Shown here: one piece after another, positions 45,409-54,557 of the stretch | Numbering within the stretch: the first letter of the stretch is position 1 | Layout of the letters: the number at the start of each line of letters is the position of its first letter | From: Dyella humicola | GTDB taxonomy: Bacteria; Pseudomonadota; Gammaproteobacteria; Xanthomonadales; Rhodanobacteraceae | DNA: 64,000 nt | Assembly (NCBI RefSeq): GCF_026283945.1 | Contig: NZ_JAPDPC010000001.1 | Span: 310,001-374,000, forward strand | Reading direction: 5' to 3' | Notes under the pieces: generated by a model | The model's database searches: none | What the model was told of the DNA's origin: nothing | What the model saw: only the letters and a program-made list of their open reading frames with translations | Made by a program: the position numbers and the translations under genes

Positions 45409-46542
45409 CTACTGCTCGGTGGTCGGGACGAGAGTCACGACGAGGTCGTTGGGGACATCGTCGATGGCCGCGTAGTTGAACGCCGCGTTCTTAGGCGCCA
45501 GTACCGTAGCCACGCCGAATGCGCCGCCTTGTGAAGCGTCGACATTGACTTCTCCGACGTAGTGGCCGGTGCGCGTGAACTCCACGATTTCACTCGGATG
45601 CAGAGGATCGGCGTTGACCGCATCACCGTTGGCAGTCAGCAGATGCCCGTTCGGAGCAAATGTCAAAGCCAGGGGGCCGCGCAAATGGGGATCCACAAAG
45701 ACAACGTGGCCTTTGTTCACGGCCGTGTTGCGCTCTCCTGCGTTGGGTATGGCGAAGATCGCATTGTCCGCGGTAGACGCGACGAACAGCGTGTCAGAGG
45801 CGCCGTCATAAGCCAGCCCCGTTGGCCCCAAAACTAGTGCTGCCGAGTTCGGTTGATGGGAATAACCCATGGCAATCTGTACTTTTTTGGTGACCACGAA
45901 GCCCGAGCTGCCAATACTGACATCCAGTCGCGACACGGTCCCGCTGAGCACGTTGGAGACAAAAATTTGTGCGCGATTGCCTTGGTCGTTGATGGCCAGA
46001 TCCCACGGGCTATCCAGGTACGTGCTATTGGACAGCGTAGTCACCAGGTGGCCATGGCTGTCGATGACTTGGAGCGCTCCTTGCGAAATCGTGTTTATCG
46101 TGCCGTCCGACGTAGGCACGTTTCCAACGATGACGAAGCCGCGACTAAGTACGCCCAGTGCGGTCGTCAGACCAGGATAGTGGCTTTGGAAAAACGTCGT
46201 GGCGTTACCAGGAGTGCCCGCTGCGACACCTGGTGCCAAGTCACCCGTGGGCGTCAATTTGATGATCGTTGTGCCAGTGCCCTGGAGGTTGTTGATGTTG
46301 TTGAAATTTGACACCAGCACGTCGCCGGGCGCGATGGATCCGCCCTGCGGGAAGTTCACGGGCACGAATGCCACGCCGTAGGGGTTCAAGTCGCCGTTGG
46401 CCGGGATCGTCGAAGATGTAATGCTGGGCGGCAGGAAAGCGTCTTGCGCAGCCGTCGCTTGCGCAATATTGATGGTGTAAAGAAATAGATACGCGAGTCC
46501 GATCGCGGATAGGCGGGTCATCCTTCGAATATTCACGCTCAT
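45409..46542 (-). CDS. Secreted NHL-type beta-propeller protein
   Basis: This 377-residue protein has a signal peptide (about residues 1-32, ending ATAA). Repeated blades follow: NPYGVAFVPVNFP, GDVLVSNFNNINNLQGTGT, SPWDLAINDQGNRAQIFVSN and GPTGLAYDGASDTLFVAST. These resemble NHL/SMP-30-type six-blade propellers. Exported proteins of this kind are often annotated as hypothetical. The ATG at 46542 follows AGGAGA with a good spacing. It is probably periplasmic or extracellular, and the ligand is unknown. Confidence 0.75.
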   Translation of the reverse strand: MSVNIRRMTRLSAIGLAYLFLYTINIAQATAAQDAFLPPSITSSTIPANGDLNPYGVAFVPVNFPQGGSIAPGDVLVSNFNNINNLQGTGTTIIKLTPTGDLAPGVAAGTPGNATTFFQSHYPGLTTALGVLSRGFVIVGNVPTSDGTINTISQGALQVIDSHGHLVTTLSNSTYLDSPWDLAINDQGNRAQIFVSNVLSGTVSRLDVSIGSSGFVVTKKVQIAMGYSHQPNSAALVLGPTGLAYDGASDTLFVASTADNAIFAIPNAGERNTAVNKGHVVFVDPHLRGPLALTFAPNGHLLTANGDAVNADPLHPSEIVEFTRTGHYVGEVNVDASQGGAFGVATVLAPKNAAFNYAAIDDVPNDLVVTLVPTTEQ

Positions 46543-46858
46543 GGTTGTCTCCTGTTTCAGTCGGGGACACCAGGGCCTCTCCACGCCCCTGTGAGTGTGG
46601 TCCGGGTGAGGGGTACGTCGATGTGCCGCCCAACGCTCGGTCGGACGGCGGAGATGCGCACTGCTATAGAGTGATTCCCTCCGAGCATGCGCGAAGGTGC
46701 ATCGGCAAGGGACCGTGATTTAGATATCATTCATCCGGTTCGACCTGCCGCGCATCAACCGATTCTGGTGGAGGGAGATCTGCAGTCGCTTTTCGCCATG
46801 CTGGAAGGCCCGCCGCGACCGTACTTCGCGCACGGATTCGATGCTATCTACACCCATT

Positions 46859-46900
46859 GCTCTATATCCCGGCTCGTCACACCGACTTATATAGAGCCGG
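46859..46900 (+). promoter_or_regulatory. Two mutually exclusive hairpins upstream of the VOC gene
   Basis: The 3' arm ATATAGAGCCGG (46889-46900) can pair with GCTCTATAT at 46859-46867 (9 bp) or, through GAGCCGG, with CCGGCTC at 46869-46875 (7 bp). The two stems share bases 46894-46897, so they exclude each other. They lie 41 bp before the start codon. This could be an attenuation-like switch or an operator; either is inference. Confidence 0.35.
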
Positions 46901-46941
46901 CGCGTCACCACGGGCCACGTCAATTGCAAAGGAGCGAGCAA

Positions 46942-47394
46942 ATGCTAGTGAGGTCGATCCTGGTGCTATGCCTTGGATTTCTCTTGATGGCCAAGCCGGC
47001 TGAAGCCGCGCCGGCCGCGGCGGCCGGACACGTCACTGGCGTCGGCGGCGTGTTTTTCAAGGCGAAGGATCCGAAGGCGCTGGCCGCGTGGTATCGCGAC
47101 GTGCTTGGACTGCCGATAGAAGCCTGGGGCGGTGCGGCGCTACGCTACGACGCACCCAAGCACCCTGCGGTGCTGGCCTGGAATGCATTCCCTGCCTCGA
47201 CGAGTTACTTCGCGCCATCGACCAGTGCGTTCATGATCAACTACGCAGTTGACGACATGGATGCCTTGCTCGCACGGTTGCGCGCAAAAGGCGTCGTCAT
47301 TCTGAAGCGCGACGACAACGACCCAAATGGCCGCTTCGCGTGGATTCTGGATCCCGAAGGCAACAAGATCGAGCTTTGGGAACCGAAGCGCTAG
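46942..47394 (+). CDS. Exported VOC-family (glyoxalase-like) protein
   Basis: This 150-residue protein has a signal peptide (about residues 1-24, ending AEAA) followed by a vicinal-oxygen-chelate domain: VGGVFFKAKDPKALAAWYRD, VLGLPIEAWGG, INYAVDDMDALLARLRAKGV and WILDPEGNKIELWE. Metal ligands are suggested by the terminal Glu (IELWE), but the usual N-terminal His is not seen, so metal binding is uncertain. Most VOC proteins are cytoplasmic; export is unusual. AAAGGAGCGA precedes the ATG. Confidence 0.8.
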   Translation: MLVRSILVLCLGFLLMAKPAEAAPAAAAGHVTGVGGVFFKAKDPKALAAWYRDVLGLPIEAWGGAALRYDAPKHPAVLAWNAFPASTSYFAPSTSAFMINYAVDDMDALLARLRAKGVVILKRDDNDPNGRFAWILDPEGNKIELWEPKR

Positions 47395-47974
47395 GCACGT
47401 CCTCATCAGCCGGCAAACCAGCTGCGATGTCTGAGCGCGTGGTGGGTCATGTCGATATGAGCCAAAACTACACGGATCACGGTGGCGACTCTGCGCGTGC
47501 ATCAACTTCCGTCGACCGTCGTACGTAGCTGTACAACTGCTCTTCTAAGCGACGGACGAAGGTTTGGCGCAGTGAAGGGCGTTGGCTGTTTCGACCGGCT
47601 GAATCCGTAACCTAACGCGGACGTGAAACCGTCCTTCACGGAAGCGCGAGGGTCCACGCGCGAAAATGCAGGCGATTAACCGGTTTTCACCTGTTCGGTG
47701 GTTTGGGCCGCGCTCTGGCCACAGCTGTATGCCAGCGTCTTCCATTGACAAGGATTGGGTGGCGACTGTTGTGGGGCAGATGGCGCATGTTGTGTTTTGA
47801 ACTGAAACCCGTGCCTAGTTACATCCGGCGCAGCGTCGATGCATCGGTAGTGACGACCAGGAAGCTTTGGATGGGCCGCGTCGTCTACAGCATAGGTATG
47901 GCGGGGTGCTTCGTCGTTGCGTGTCGAAGTAGCCGGTTCCCATGGTGGGGTTCCATAACGTCTGGGGATTGATC
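47395..47974. other. Intergenic region, possible degraded IS end
   Basis: No supported gene. The stretch near 47588-47606 (TTCGACCGGCTGAATCCG) weakly resembles the arms of the inverted-repeat elements at 3007 and 22512 (CGACCGG..TGA core), without a visible partner arm. A minus-strand frame across 47545-47751 lacks any family. Confidence 0.35.
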
Positions 47975-48775
47975 ATGCGTAGTTCCAAACGGCACCTGCT
48001 CGGTTTGACCACCGCGGCGGTCATGGTGGCATCAGTGGGCGTGCTGGCCCTGCCTCTCTCATCGGACAACTGGGCGTCGACGCCACACTGGTCGTACTCG
48101 GGGAAAAGTGGTCCCTCGCACTGGTCGTCGATGGGTCCGAGCTTCGTCGTGTGTGGCAATGGCAAAGCGCAGTCACCCATTGATCTTGAGTCGCGTGATG
48201 CCAAAACCGGAAAGGCCGACGAGTTTCACATCGACTATGAGAAGGGCGCGGTCGCCCTGGTAAACAATGGGCATACGGTCCAAGCCAATGTCAGCGACGC
48301 CAAGGACACCGTGGTCTTCGATGGCGATACCTATCGACTGGCCCAGTTCCATTTTCATTCGCCCAGTGAGCACACCACGGACGGAACGCGCTTCCCGCTG
48401 GAGATCCACTTCGTCAATGAGGATGGAAGAAAGCGGGTCGTTGTCGTTGGCGTGATGGTGAAGCTAGGCAAGCAGAACGAGAGCCTCGCGTCGGTGCTCA
48501 GGGCTCTTCCTGCCTCGGAGAAGGAGACTTCGAAGGACACCCGGCCGCCGGTCACGGTGGACCTGGGCTCCGTCCTTCCCCACGACCACGGGGCCTATGT
48601 CTATGCCGGGTCGCTCACCACGCCGCCCTGCACGGAGGGCGTACATTGGGTCGTGCTCAAGGAGCCCATTCAAATGTCGAGCGATCAGATCGCGTCCTTC
48701 ACGCGACTCTTCCCCGACAACCATCGACCTCTGCAAAAGGCCAATGGACGGGAGATCGACAACGAATCGGATTGA
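47975..48775 (+). CDS. Alpha-carbonic anhydrase, secreted
   Basis: This 266-residue protein has a signal peptide (about residues 1-30) and the alpha-class carbonic anhydrase fold. Zinc-binding His residues are in LAQFHFHSPSEH (two) and LEIHFVNED (third). Other conserved parts are GKAQSPIDL near residue 68 and the substrate-pocket motif GSLTTPPCTEGVHW near 212. It interconverts CO2 and bicarbonate in the periplasm. Cys residues (VVCGNG and PPCTEG) form the usual disulphide. The ATG at 47975 follows TGGGGATTG. The gene is complete. Confidence 0.92.
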   Translation: MRSSKRHLLGLTTAAVMVASVGVLALPLSSDNWASTPHWSYSGKSGPSHWSSMGPSFVVCGNGKAQSPIDLESRDAKTGKADEFHIDYEKGAVALVNNGHTVQANVSDAKDTVVFDGDTYRLAQFHFHSPSEHTTDGTRFPLEIHFVNEDGRKRVVVVGVMVKLGKQNESLASVLRALPASEKETSKDTRPPVTVDLGSVLPHDHGAYVYAGSLTTPPCTEGVHWVVLKEPIQMSSDQIASFTRLFPDNHRPLQKANGREIDNESD

Positions 48776-48826
48776 GCGTCGCGGATCGGCGTCTGATCTC
48801 AGTGGCTACCTGGGCGCGTCGAGGCG

Positions 48827-49357
48827 TCAGTTCTTTTCGTTGGAAACCTTGGCAAAGCCATCGCGCATACGTCGCAGCAGACGTTGAATCACATCCAGTT
48901 CGTCTGGCGAGAGGTCGACAAATACCCTCTCCAGCCTATGCGCATTCATCTCCATGGCGCTGGTGATGACGTTCTTGCCCTTCGCCGTCAGCGTCGCGAG
49001 TAACCGGCGCCGGTCTTTCTCATCACCGATCGATTGCACGAGACCGTCTTGCTCGAGCGAGAACATCAACGCGGATACCGTGGCGCGCTTGACCTGTAAG
49101 GCAGCAATGATTTCCTGATGCGGAACGGGACGACCACCAGCGCCCCAGAGCACGGCGAGCGCCATGAATCGCGCAGGTGAACCTGCCGTGCCTTCCAGCC
49201 ACGCGTTCAACATGTTGTTGATCTGCTGGCTCACCAATTTGAGCGTGAAAACGGTTTCCAGACGCTGGGCAGCCGCCAGCGGAAACCGGCGCAGGTAGGC
49301 CTCGCGCAGATACGGGGTGGGAAAGTTCTGGTCGCTGGTCGAATCGTCGTCTGTCAA
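48827..49357 (-). CDS. MarR-family regulator divergent from the efflux operon
   Basis: This 176-residue protein has an N-terminal helix (YLREAYLRRFPLAAAQRLETV), a winged helix (VPHQEIIAALQVKRATVSAL, DRRRLLATLT) and a C-terminal dimer helix. It differs from the two related MarR proteins at 28034 and 51358. The start is taken as the TTG at 49357, which follows GGAGAGGGGA at normal spacing; a TTG at 49375 would extend it by six residues. The palindromes at 49393 and 49507 share TTGTAT/TACAA and are likely its operators. Confidence 0.78.
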   Translation of the reverse strand: MTDDDSTSDQNFPTPYLREAYLRRFPLAAAQRLETVFTLKLVSQQINNMLNAWLEGTAGSPARFMALAVLWGAGGRPVPHQEIIAALQVKRATVSALMFSLEQDGLVQSIGDEKDRRRLLATLTAKGKNVITSAMEMNAHRLERVFVDLSPDELDVIQRLLRRMRDGFAKVSNEKN

Positions 49358-49392
49358 AGCATTTCCCCTCTCCAAAACTATCTGGTACTGGA

Positions 49393-49405
49393 TTGTATGT
49401 TACAA
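49393..49405. promoter_or_regulatory. TTGTA-N3-TACAA dyad, probable operator of the divergent MarR
   Basis: This 13-bp inverted repeat lies 36 bp upstream of the divergent MarR start. It shares its half-site TTGTATG with the larger palindrome at 49507-49524, which supports one protein binding both. Confidence 0.5.
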
Positions 49406-49506
49406 GACAATTTCTTGCGATAGATATAACACCTCAAAAACAATGAGATAAGCCGTTTATTGTCGGCTGGCGGCCTGCGTGTTGACTTGTTCGTGGCCTA
49501 ACAGTA

Positions 49507-49524
49507 TTGTATGGCGCCATACAA
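49507..49524. promoter_or_regulatory. Perfect 18-bp palindrome TTGTATGGCGCCATACAA
   Basis: The 18-bp sequence is its own reverse complement. It lies in the region between the divergent MarR gene and the efflux operon, upstream of the second palindrome at 49661. It probably binds the divergent MarR. Confidence 0.65.
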
Positions 49525-49660
49525 CATGGCGAAGGGCGAGCCACGACACGGATGCTCGTGTCAGCGCCGTCGCCGTGAACGCTTCGAGCTGTGAAGGGAG
49601 TCCAGCTGGACATCCCCGAAACGCCGGTCAGGCAAACCGCCGGCGCTTTTTTTTAACCAC

Positions 49661-49680
49661 ATATCTGACTAGTCAGATAT
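49661..49680. promoter_or_regulatory. Perfect 20-bp palindrome, operator of the efflux operon
   Basis: ATATCTGACTAGTCAGATAT is exactly self-complementary and ends 50 bp before the MFS start codon. It contains TATCTG-N6-CAGATA, the same layout as at 28547-28564. The MarR encoded in this operon (51358) is the likely ligand. Confidence 0.7.
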
Positions 49681-49730
49681 TTGAGCCGCTAGTCGCTGCA
49701 TTGACACCTACGTCGCCGCACCGGATTTCC

Positions 49731-51299
49731 ATGATCGCATCCACTTCGCCCGCTGCACCGTCCCCGGCCCCCTTAACAGGCATCCGGTTTGCACTCGGTG
49801 CCTTCGCCGTTGCACTTGCCACCTTCATGAACGTGCTTGACTCCTCGATTGCCAACGTCGCCATTCCGACGCTGTCGGGCGATCTAGGCGTGTCGGTCGA
49901 CGAAGGTACGTGGGTGATCACCATGTTCGCCGCCGCCAACGCGGTGGCGATTCCGCTCACCGGCTGGCTCACCCAACGCATCGGTCAGGTCAAACTGTTC
50001 GTCGGAGCGATTCTGCTCTTCGTGATTTCCTCTGCATTGTGCGGCATAGCACCCACCCTCCCGGTGCTGCTGGCGGCCCGCGTGCTACAGGGATTGGCCG
50101 CGGGTCCACTGGTGCCGTTGTCGCAAGCCCTGCTGCTCACGACGTTTCCAAAACACAAAAGCGGCAGCGCGTTGTCGTTGTGGGCCATGACAGCAACGGT
50201 CGGTCCGATCGCTGGCCCGGCTTTGGGTGGCTGGATCACCGATAGCTACAGCTGGTCGTGGATCTTCTACATCAACGTGCCGGTAGGCCTATTCGCTGCT
50301 GCCGCGGTGTGGGCGATCTATCGTGACCGTGAATCGCCCGCTCGTCGTTTGCCGATCGACACCGTTGGGCTGATCTCCCTGATCGGCTGGGTCGCGGCAC
50401 TGCAAATCATGCTCGACAAGGGCAAGGATCTGGATTGGTTCAACTCACCTGTGATCTGTGCGCTTGGCGTATTCGCGCTGCTCACGTTCGCGTTCTTCGT
50501 GATCTGGGAGCTGACCGAAGAGAAGCCCATCGTCGATCTGCGATTGTTCGCCGGACGCAACTTCCTCGGAGGCACGGTCGCCATCTCTGTCGCCTATGCG
50601 ATCTTCTTCGCGAACCTGGTGATCCTTCCGCAATGGATTCAGGAGTATCTCGGTTATCGCTCGGTCGACGCAGGCTTGGTGACCGCTCCGCTGGGAGTCT
50701 TCGCCGTGATGCTTGCGCCGATGATGGGCAGGATGATGCAGAAGATCGATGCACGCATCTTGGCGACACTGGCCTTCGCCGGTTTTTCAGCGGTCTTCTT
50801 CCTGCGCTCGAATTACACTACCAACGTGGATCAATACACCTTGATCCTGCCAACGCTGCTCCAGGGTATTCCGACCGCTCTATTCTTCGTGCCGTTGACC
50901 GCGATCATCCTGTCGGGCTTGAGCCCCGATAAGATCCCCTCCGCCGCGGGCTTGTCGAATTTCGCGCGCATCCTCGCGGGCGCCGTTGGAACATCACTAC
51001 TGGCCACTGGCTGGAACGACCGCACGATCCTGCATCACGCACGGCTGGTCGAGCAGGCCAACAGCTATAACTCGATCTTCAACGAATCGATCTCGCAGGC
51101 GCAGTCGACGCTCCACGTCGGTGCGTCCAATGCGCTCGCGTTCATCGAGAACGGATTGGGCGCGCAGGCGGCCATGCTCGGTCTCAATGACATCTTCTGG
51201 ATGTCCGCCGTCATCTTCGTTGTGATCATTCCGCTGATTTGGGTCACTCATCCAAGCAAGGATGCGGCGGCTGGAGCGGCGGCCGCTGGTGGCCATTGA
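49731..51299 (+). CDS. emrB: EmrB/QacA-type MFS efflux transporter (DHA2)
   Basis: This 522-residue inner-membrane proton-driven exporter belongs to the 14-helix DHA2 family. Motif LDSSIANVAIPTLSGDL lies in helix 1 and WVITMFAAANAVAIPLTGWL in helix 2. RVLQGLAAGPLVPLSQALLL and PIAGPALGGWIT are also visible. It would work with the EmrA-like adaptor and outer-membrane factor encoded downstream to export toxic compounds. The ATG at 49731 is used; the open frame to 49479 runs through the two operators and is rejected. It is the first gene of a four-gene operon with its own MarR. Confidence 0.9.
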   Translation: MIASTSPAAPSPAPLTGIRFALGAFAVALATFMNVLDSSIANVAIPTLSGDLGVSVDEGTWVITMFAAANAVAIPLTGWLTQRIGQVKLFVGAILLFVISSALCGIAPTLPVLLAARVLQGLAAGPLVPLSQALLLTTFPKHKSGSALSLWAMTATVGPIAGPALGGWITDSYSWSWIFYINVPVGLFAAAAVWAIYRDRESPARRLPIDTVGLISLIGWVAALQIMLDKGKDLDWFNSPVICALGVFALLTFAFFVIWELTEEKPIVDLRLFAGRNFLGGTVAISVAYAIFFANLVILPQWIQEYLGYRSVDAGLVTAPLGVFAVMLAPMMGRMMQKIDARILATLAFAGFSAVFFLRSNYTTNVDQYTLILPTLLQGIPTALFFVPLTAIILSGLSPDKIPSAAGLSNFARILAGAVGTSLLATGWNDRTILHHARLVEQANSYNSIFNESISQAQSTLHVGASNALAFIENGLGAQAAMLGLNDIFWMSAVIFVVIIPLIWVTHPSKDAAAGAAAAGGH

Positions 51300-51357
51300 T
51301 AAGACGCAAACAGGACCGTTACCGAACGACGCATACAACGCGTCCGAGGACTTCGAC

Positions 51358-51816
51358 GTGGAACACTACACACAGAAAACCTTCTCGAGGACGCACAGCA
51401 TCGGCTTCATGTTGACCAAGGCGCGCAACCTGGTGACTGCGGAGATGGATGCGGCCGTCAAGCGGCTGGGCATTACCAGCCACCAGATAGGCATCATCCT
51501 CTGGCTTAGTCGCGGCATGGCTGCCACACCCTTTGAGATGTCGAAGCATCTAAGCATCGACACCGGTCTGATGAGCCGCATGCTGGACAAACTTGAGGCA
51601 AAGGGGCTGCTCAAGCGTTCCCGAAGCAACCTAGATCGCCGCGTCGTCGATCTGACGTTGACCAGCACAGGCGAGGCGATCGCCGCCGAGATTCCAAATA
51701 TTGCGTTGCCGGTGTTCAACCGGCGTCTGAGGAACTTCAGCGAGGCCGAGTTCAACGAACTGCAGCGGCTCCTTCACAAGTTCATTGACGTCGATACCCC
51801 TCGCCAACCTTCTTGA
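51358..51816 (+). CDS. MarR regulator of the efflux operon
   Basis: This 152-residue MarR protein lies 58 bp after the MFS gene. The GTG at 51358 aligns with the start of its paralogue at 28477 (EHYT versus NHYT) and has GAGGA upstream. The winged-helix part reads TPFEMSKHLSIDTGLMSRML and DRRVVDLTLT. It overlaps the open frame of the following gene, whose real start is at 51875. Embedded position suggests repression of the operon through the palindrome at 49661 with relief by an exported compound. Confidence 0.85.
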   Translation: MEHYTQKTFSRTHSIGFMLTKARNLVTAEMDAAVKRLGITSHQIGIILWLSRGMAATPFEMSKHLSIDTGLMSRMLDKLEAKGLLKRSRSNLDRRVVDLTLTSTGEAIAAEIPNIALPVFNRRLRNFSEAEFNELQRLLHKFIDVDTPRQPS

Positions 51817-51874
51817 GGCCGAAGCGCGCGCGCTCCAGCCGATAAAACCCACCCCACTTACCGAGACAAAGACC

Positions 51875-53359
51875 ATGCGTGTTCAGCTCATTGCAGCAGC
51901 GGTCGGATTGACCGTCGCACTGGCAGGCTGTGCCAGCACCGGCGGGCTGCATCCGGACGGCGCTCCCATCCACCCAGACTCTCTCGAGGTTGAGCGCACG
52001 CTCGCAAACGTCAAGGTGTCACCTGCCGCTTGGCCTGAAGCTGACTGGTGGACCTCATTGGGCGATGGCCAGCTCAATGCATTGATTGCCGAGGCCCTGC
52101 ACGACAACCCAGGTCTCGCAGAGGCCGATGCACGGGCGCGCCAGGCGCAGTCAGAAGCATCGAAGGCCGATGCTGATCGCAAGCCGGAAGTGGATCTCGC
52201 GGGAAGCGTTACCGAGGTTCGCTTACCGACAACGCTGCCACCCATAGGCAAGGGCCATAACAAGACCGCCAAGTATGTCTCCGCCAGTTTCAAATGGGAT
52301 CTGGATCTTTGGGGTGGCGAACGCGCAGCGTGGGAGGCCGCTCTTGGTCAGCAGCGGTCGGCGGAAGTCGACGCCCATGCGGCGCGGATTGAACTGTCCA
52401 CGAACGTCGCTCGCGCCTACGTGCAGCTCGGTTACGCCTACACTCAGCAAGATGTCGCATCGGCCGAGCTCGAGCGGGCGACCGACGTGCGCGGGTTGAC
52501 GCAACGACGCGTCGCCGCTGGCATCGATAGCCTGGTGCAGCTCAAGCAAAGCGACTCAGAAGTGGCCAGTGCACAGGGTAGAAAGGCGCAGGCGGATCGT
52601 GCGATCGATGCAGCGCGGTCCGCGCTGTCCGTGCTCCTGGGCAAAGGTCCGGATCGCGGCCTGACGATCACCCGCCCCCAGCTTTTGCCACCCGGCGCCG
52701 TGAGCGTGCCATCCGATCTGCCGGTCGAATTGCTTGGGCATCGCGCGGACCTCGTCGCCGCACGGTGGCGCGTGGAAGCCGCTGACAAGGATATTGACGC
52801 GGCCAAGACCCAATTCCTTCCGAACGTCAACATCACCGCCATGGCGGGTCTGGTCGCGCTCGGCGGCGGCAATCTCTTCCAGGCGAAGTCCCGCTTCTAC
52901 GACGCGGGCCCGGCGATCAGTCTGCCGATCTTTGATGGCGGTCGCCGCCGTGCGGATTTGAACAGCAAGGACGCGCAATACGATCTCGCCGTGGCGCAGT
53001 ACAACGAGACGCTCGTGCGTGCAGTCAACGAAGTGTGTGACGACAACAATGCACTGACCTCGTTGCAGGTGCAAATCGACGCGCAGCAGCGCGCACTCGA
53101 GGCGGCTAACGATGCCTGGACGCTGGCCGAGCAACGCTACAAGGCTGGCATTGGCAGTTACCTGGAAGCCCTCATCGTGCGCCAGCAGTTACTGGTCGCC
53201 CAGGATCGCCTGGCGACGCTGCATGCCGAACAAACCGATTACTCCGTGCAAATCATCAGGGCGCTTGGTGGTGGCTTCCACCCAGGCCAGCCCGCTCCCG
53301 ACGTGTCGACAGTCGCCGCCGATGCGAACTCGCCTTCCCTCATTCATCATCGCTCTTGA
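51875..53359 (+). CDS. Outer-membrane efflux lipoprotein, NodT family
   Basis: This 494-residue protein is a TolC-like outer-membrane factor. The signal sequence ends in the lipobox LAGC (about residues 16-19), giving a lipoprotein. The two repeated helical domains include SASFKWDLDLWGGERAAWEA and GPAISLPIFDGGRRRADLN, standard NodT landmarks. It forms the outer-membrane channel for the EmrAB-like pump. The start at 51875 is used because of the lipoprotein signal; it lies 58 bp after the MarR stop. The next gene follows after 10 bp. Confidence 0.9.
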   Translation: MRVQLIAAAVGLTVALAGCASTGGLHPDGAPIHPDSLEVERTLANVKVSPAAWPEADWWTSLGDGQLNALIAEALHDNPGLAEADARARQAQSEASKADADRKPEVDLAGSVTEVRLPTTLPPIGKGHNKTAKYVSASFKWDLDLWGGERAAWEAALGQQRSAEVDAHAARIELSTNVARAYVQLGYAYTQQDVASAELERATDVRGLTQRRVAAGIDSLVQLKQSDSEVASAQGRKAQADRAIDAARSALSVLLGKGPDRGLTITRPQLLPPGAVSVPSDLPVELLGHRADLVAARWRVEAADKDIDAAKTQFLPNVNITAMAGLVALGGGNLFQAKSRFYDAGPAISLPIFDGGRRRADLNSKDAQYDLAVAQYNETLVRAVNEVCDDNNALTSLQVQIDAQQRALEAANDAWTLAEQRYKAGIGSYLEALIVRQQLLVAQDRLATLHAEQTDYSVQIIRALGGGFHPGQPAPDVSTVAADANSPSLIHHRS

Positions 53360-53369
53360 GTCAGTCATC

Positions 53370-54557
53370 ATGTCTACACAAATATCTTCGGCTCCTAACG
53401 GAGCCGCGCAACCCACGAAGCATGGCCGTAGCATCATGCTCCGCATCCTGGGTGCAGCTGTCCTTGCGGGCGCCATTGGTTTTGGTGCTTGGTACGTGCT
53501 GGCGAGTCGCTGGTACGAAGGTACCGACGACGCTTACGTCAACGGCAACGTCGTGCAGATCACGCCGCAGATTGTCGGCACCGTGGTCAGCATCGGTGCC
53601 GATGACGGCGACTTCGTGAAACAGGGCGATGTGTTGGTCACGCTCGACAAGGCGGACGCGGATGTCGCCCTGGAGAATGCCGCTGCGAACCTTGCCAATA
53701 CCGTTCGCAAGGTGCGTGGTCTGTACAGCACAGTGTCAGGTGCGCAGGCTGATGTGGCCGTGCGTCAAACGGCGGTACAGAAGGCAAAGGACGACTACGA
53801 TCGTCGCGCCAACCTGGCTAGCTCCGGCGCGATATCCGCGGAAGAGCTCTCACACGCCAAGGATGCCCTGACCGCTGCCGAGAGCTCGCTCACCACGGCC
53901 GAACAGCAGCTGCAGACCAATAAGGTGTTAGTGGACGACACCATTGTCACGTCGCATCCCGATGTCAAAGCCGCTGCCTCTCAATATCGTGCCGCTTACC
54001 TCACAGAAGTGCGCACGACCATGGTGGCACCGGTAACGGGCTACGTCGCCAAGCGCAGCGTGCAGGTTGGCCAGCGCGTGCAGCCTGGAGCGGCCTTGAT
54101 GGCCGTTGTGCCGCTGCACGAGGTATGGATCGACGCCAACTTCAAGGAGACCCAGCTCATGCACATGCGCATCGGCCAGCCGGTGGAAGTGACGTCGGAC
54201 ATCTATGGTCACGCGGTCAAGTACGACGGCAAGGTGCTGGAGCTCGGTGTGGGCACGGGCGGCGCCTTTTCGCTGCTGCCGGCGCAAAATGCCACCGGCA
54301 ACTGGATCAAGATCGTGCAGCGCATGCCCGTACGTGTGGTATTCACCGACCCCAAGCAGCTCGACCAACATCCGTTACGCGTCGGCATGTCTTTGACCAC
54401 GAGGGTGGACTTGCACGACAAGAGTGGCCCGATGCTTGCTCAGAAGGTACCCACGCGGCCGGCTTTCAGCACGGATGTGTATGAGCAGCAGTTGGCGCAC
54501 GCTGACGAGCAAGTCGCTCAGCTCATTCACAAGAATATGGCCGGTGATGCGAAGTAG
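53370..54557 (+). CDS. emrA: EmrA-type membrane-fusion adaptor (HlyD family)
   Basis: This 395-residue protein has one N-terminal membrane helix (about residues 24-47). It shows the EmrA/HlyD pattern TDDAYVNGNVVQITPQIVGT (about 52-71), a biotinyl-lipoyl half motif with DGDFVKQGDVLVTLD, a long coiled-coil hairpin, and MVAPVTGYVAKRSVQVGQRV (second half). It links the MFS pump to the outer-membrane channel in the periplasm. The start at 53370 lies 10 bp after the channel gene stop. It is the last gene of the operon. Confidence 0.92.
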   Translation: MSTQISSAPNGAAQPTKHGRSIMLRILGAAVLAGAIGFGAWYVLASRWYEGTDDAYVNGNVVQITPQIVGTVVSIGADDGDFVKQGDVLVTLDKADADVALENAAANLANTVRKVRGLYSTVSGAQADVAVRQTAVQKAKDDYDRRANLASSGAISAEELSHAKDALTAAESSLTTAEQQLQTNKVLVDDTIVTSHPDVKAAASQYRAAYLTEVRTTMVAPVTGYVAKRSVQVGQRVQPGAALMAVVPLHEVWIDANFKETQLMHMRIGQPVEVTSDIYGHAVKYDGKVLELGVGTGGAFSLLPAQNATGNWIKIVQRMPVRVVFTDPKQLDQHPLRVGMSLTTRVDLHDKSGPMLAQKVPTRPAFSTDVYEQQLAHADEQVAQLIHKNMAGDAK

